A DNA stretch of 6,005 nucleotides from Methanosarcinales archaeon (lineage in GTDB: Archaea; Halobacteriota; Syntropharchaeia; Alkanophagales; Methanospirareceae): the NCBI GenBank assembly GCA_025464425.1, contig JAODGV010000026.1:13940-19944 (forward strand), in the 5' to 3' direction. Positions 5,424-6,005 of the stretch are shown here, piece after piece. Within the stretch, counting starts at the first letter, position 1. The number at the start of each line of letters is the position of its first letter. The notes beneath the pieces are model-generated. The model was not told the origin of the DNA and searched no databases. It worked only from the letters and a program-made list of their open reading frames with translations. Both the position numbers and the translations under genes were made by a program.

Positions 5424-5915
5424 ATGCCAGAAATCCTCATAGCGGGCATTGGTAACAGGTACATGGGAGATGACGGCTTCGGTCCAAAGGTTATTGATGC
5501 ATTAATGAGAAGGGATCTGCCTGATAGCGTTGAACTAAGGGATGTCGGGCTCTGTGGCGTGACGCTGGCACCAGACCTCGCGGACTATGAGCTTGTTATC
5601 TTTGTTGATGCCGTGCAGAAAGGAGGAAAGCCTGGAACAATCTATCGCAGCGAAATAAAGGCGGAACAGGTGGAGGGACCGAAGCCAGGAGAAGTGATGA
5701 GCTCTTTCACCTTCAGTGTGCACGAAACCAGATTAGAAGAGCTCCTTCTCTTCGCAAAGGCAATCGGCACCCTGCCACCCGCCACAATTGTTATCGGGTG
5801 TGAAGTTCTCGAAGTCAAGCTGGGCGAATCACTGAGCCGGGAAGTTGATGCTGCGGTTCCGCGAGCGGTTGAGCTTATTCTGGATGAATTACAGGGGTAC
5901 TGCGAACGGAAGTAG
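5424..5915 (+). CDS. Hydrogenase maturation protease (HyaD/HycI family)
   Basis: This endopeptidase family removes the C-terminal tail of the [NiFe] hydrogenase large-subunit precursor after nickel insertion, closing the active site. The protein has 163 residues, normal for the family. The N-terminal GIGNRYMGDDGFG (8-20) supplies the first nickel-sensing acidic residue (Asp16). Asp62 in VIFVDAV and His100 in SVHET supply the other two, matching Glu16/Asp62/His93 of E. coli HybD. The GCEV strand and the C-terminal helix (about 139-159) complete the fold. The neighbouring convergent gene encodes a [NiFe] large subunit with a cleavable tail, the most likely substrate. The 3' end overlaps that gene by 27 bp (5889-5915). 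There is only a weak GTGA ribosome-binding match (5413-5420) before the ATG. Whether it is VhtD-like or another paralogue cannot be decided here. Confidence 0.93.
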   Translation: MPEILIAGIGNRYMGDDGFGPKVIDALMRRDLPDSVELRDVGLCGVTLAPDLADYELVIFVDAVQKGGKPGTIYRSEIKAEQVEGPKPGEVMSSFTFSVHETRLEELLLFAKAIGTLPPATIVIGCEVLEVKLGESLSREVDAAVPRAVELILDELQGYCERK

Positions 5916-6005
5916 CTCGTGCTTCACTATTTGCTTGCCTATATGCACATGGACTGCGCACCCCAGGCACGGGTCGAAGCTCCTTATGGCTCTAACCACA
6001 TCAAT
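5889..6005 (-). CDS. [NiFe] hydrogenase large subunit, C-terminal end (partial)
   Basis: Reading leftward from the window edge gives 38 codons and a TAA at 5891-5889. They contain IRSFDPCLGCAVH, the C-terminal nickel-binding DPCxxCxxH signature of [NiFe] large subunits, with the two Cys that coordinate the Ni-Fe centre. The SFDPCxxCAVHV form resembles group 1 (membrane-bound uptake, VhtA/VhoA-like) enzymes rather than group 3 or 4; this subgroup call rests on memory of the motif. The His at 5951-5949 is the expected last residue of the mature subunit. The next 19 residues (VHIGKQIVKHELLPFAVPL) are the tail removed by the maturation protease. The gene runs convergently into the protease gene and shares 27 bp with it. 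The rest of the gene lies beyond position 6005. Confidence 0.93.
   Translation of the reverse strand: MDVVRAIRSFDPCLGCAVHVHIGKQIVKHELLPFAVPL

Overview
The window is archaeal chromosomal DNA with mostly housekeeping content. It carries archaeal-type DnaG primase, TFB, Nop10, a PAC2 proteasome-assembly protein and an archaeal 7S (SRP) RNA. Many genes are preceded by TATA boxes, and several have TATA-to-ATG spacings that suggest leaderless mRNAs. A B12-binding radical SAM protein of a methanogen-associated type and the C-terminus of a group 1-like [NiFe] hydrogenase point to a euryarchaeon of the methanogen/ANME/Archaeoglobus sphere. That placement is an inference from gene content, not from any search.

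Layout. Positions 1-355 (-) hold the N-terminal part of the B12/radical SAM protein, with a hexanucleotide repeat at the window edge. A divergent promoter region at 356-496 separates it from dnaG (497-1675, +). dnaG converges on, and overlaps by 8 bp, a minus-strand group: an ADP-ribosylglycohydrolase (3504-2602), a 56-residue Nop10 (2574-2404) and a PAC2-family protein (2426-1668). Nop10 and PAC2 overlap by 23 bp. A second divergent promoter region (3505-3580) leads to a TFB gene (3581-4477, +). The only protein-free stretch over 300 bp (4478-4856) holds the SRP RNA gene (about 4515-4829). It is followed by an MJ0936/YfcE-type phosphodiesterase (4857-5348, +) and a hydrogenase maturation protease (5424-5915, +). 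The window ends in the 3' end of a minus-strand [NiFe] hydrogenase large subunit (6005-5889), whose processing motif and cleavable tail are visible.

How the genes fit together. Most of the window is the information-processing core: replication/RNA degradation (DnaG), rRNA pseudouridylation (Nop10), proteasome assembly (PAC2), transcription initiation (TFB) and protein targeting (SRP RNA). The right edge is a hydrogenase locus in which the maturation protease gene faces its probable substrate gene, and the two overlap tail to tail.

I see no new defence or mobile system. The points most worth a second look are a TFB whose B-linker seems largely deleted, the antisense overlap between protease and hydrogenase precursor tail, and a 13-bp promoter core shared by the TFB and SRP RNA genes.
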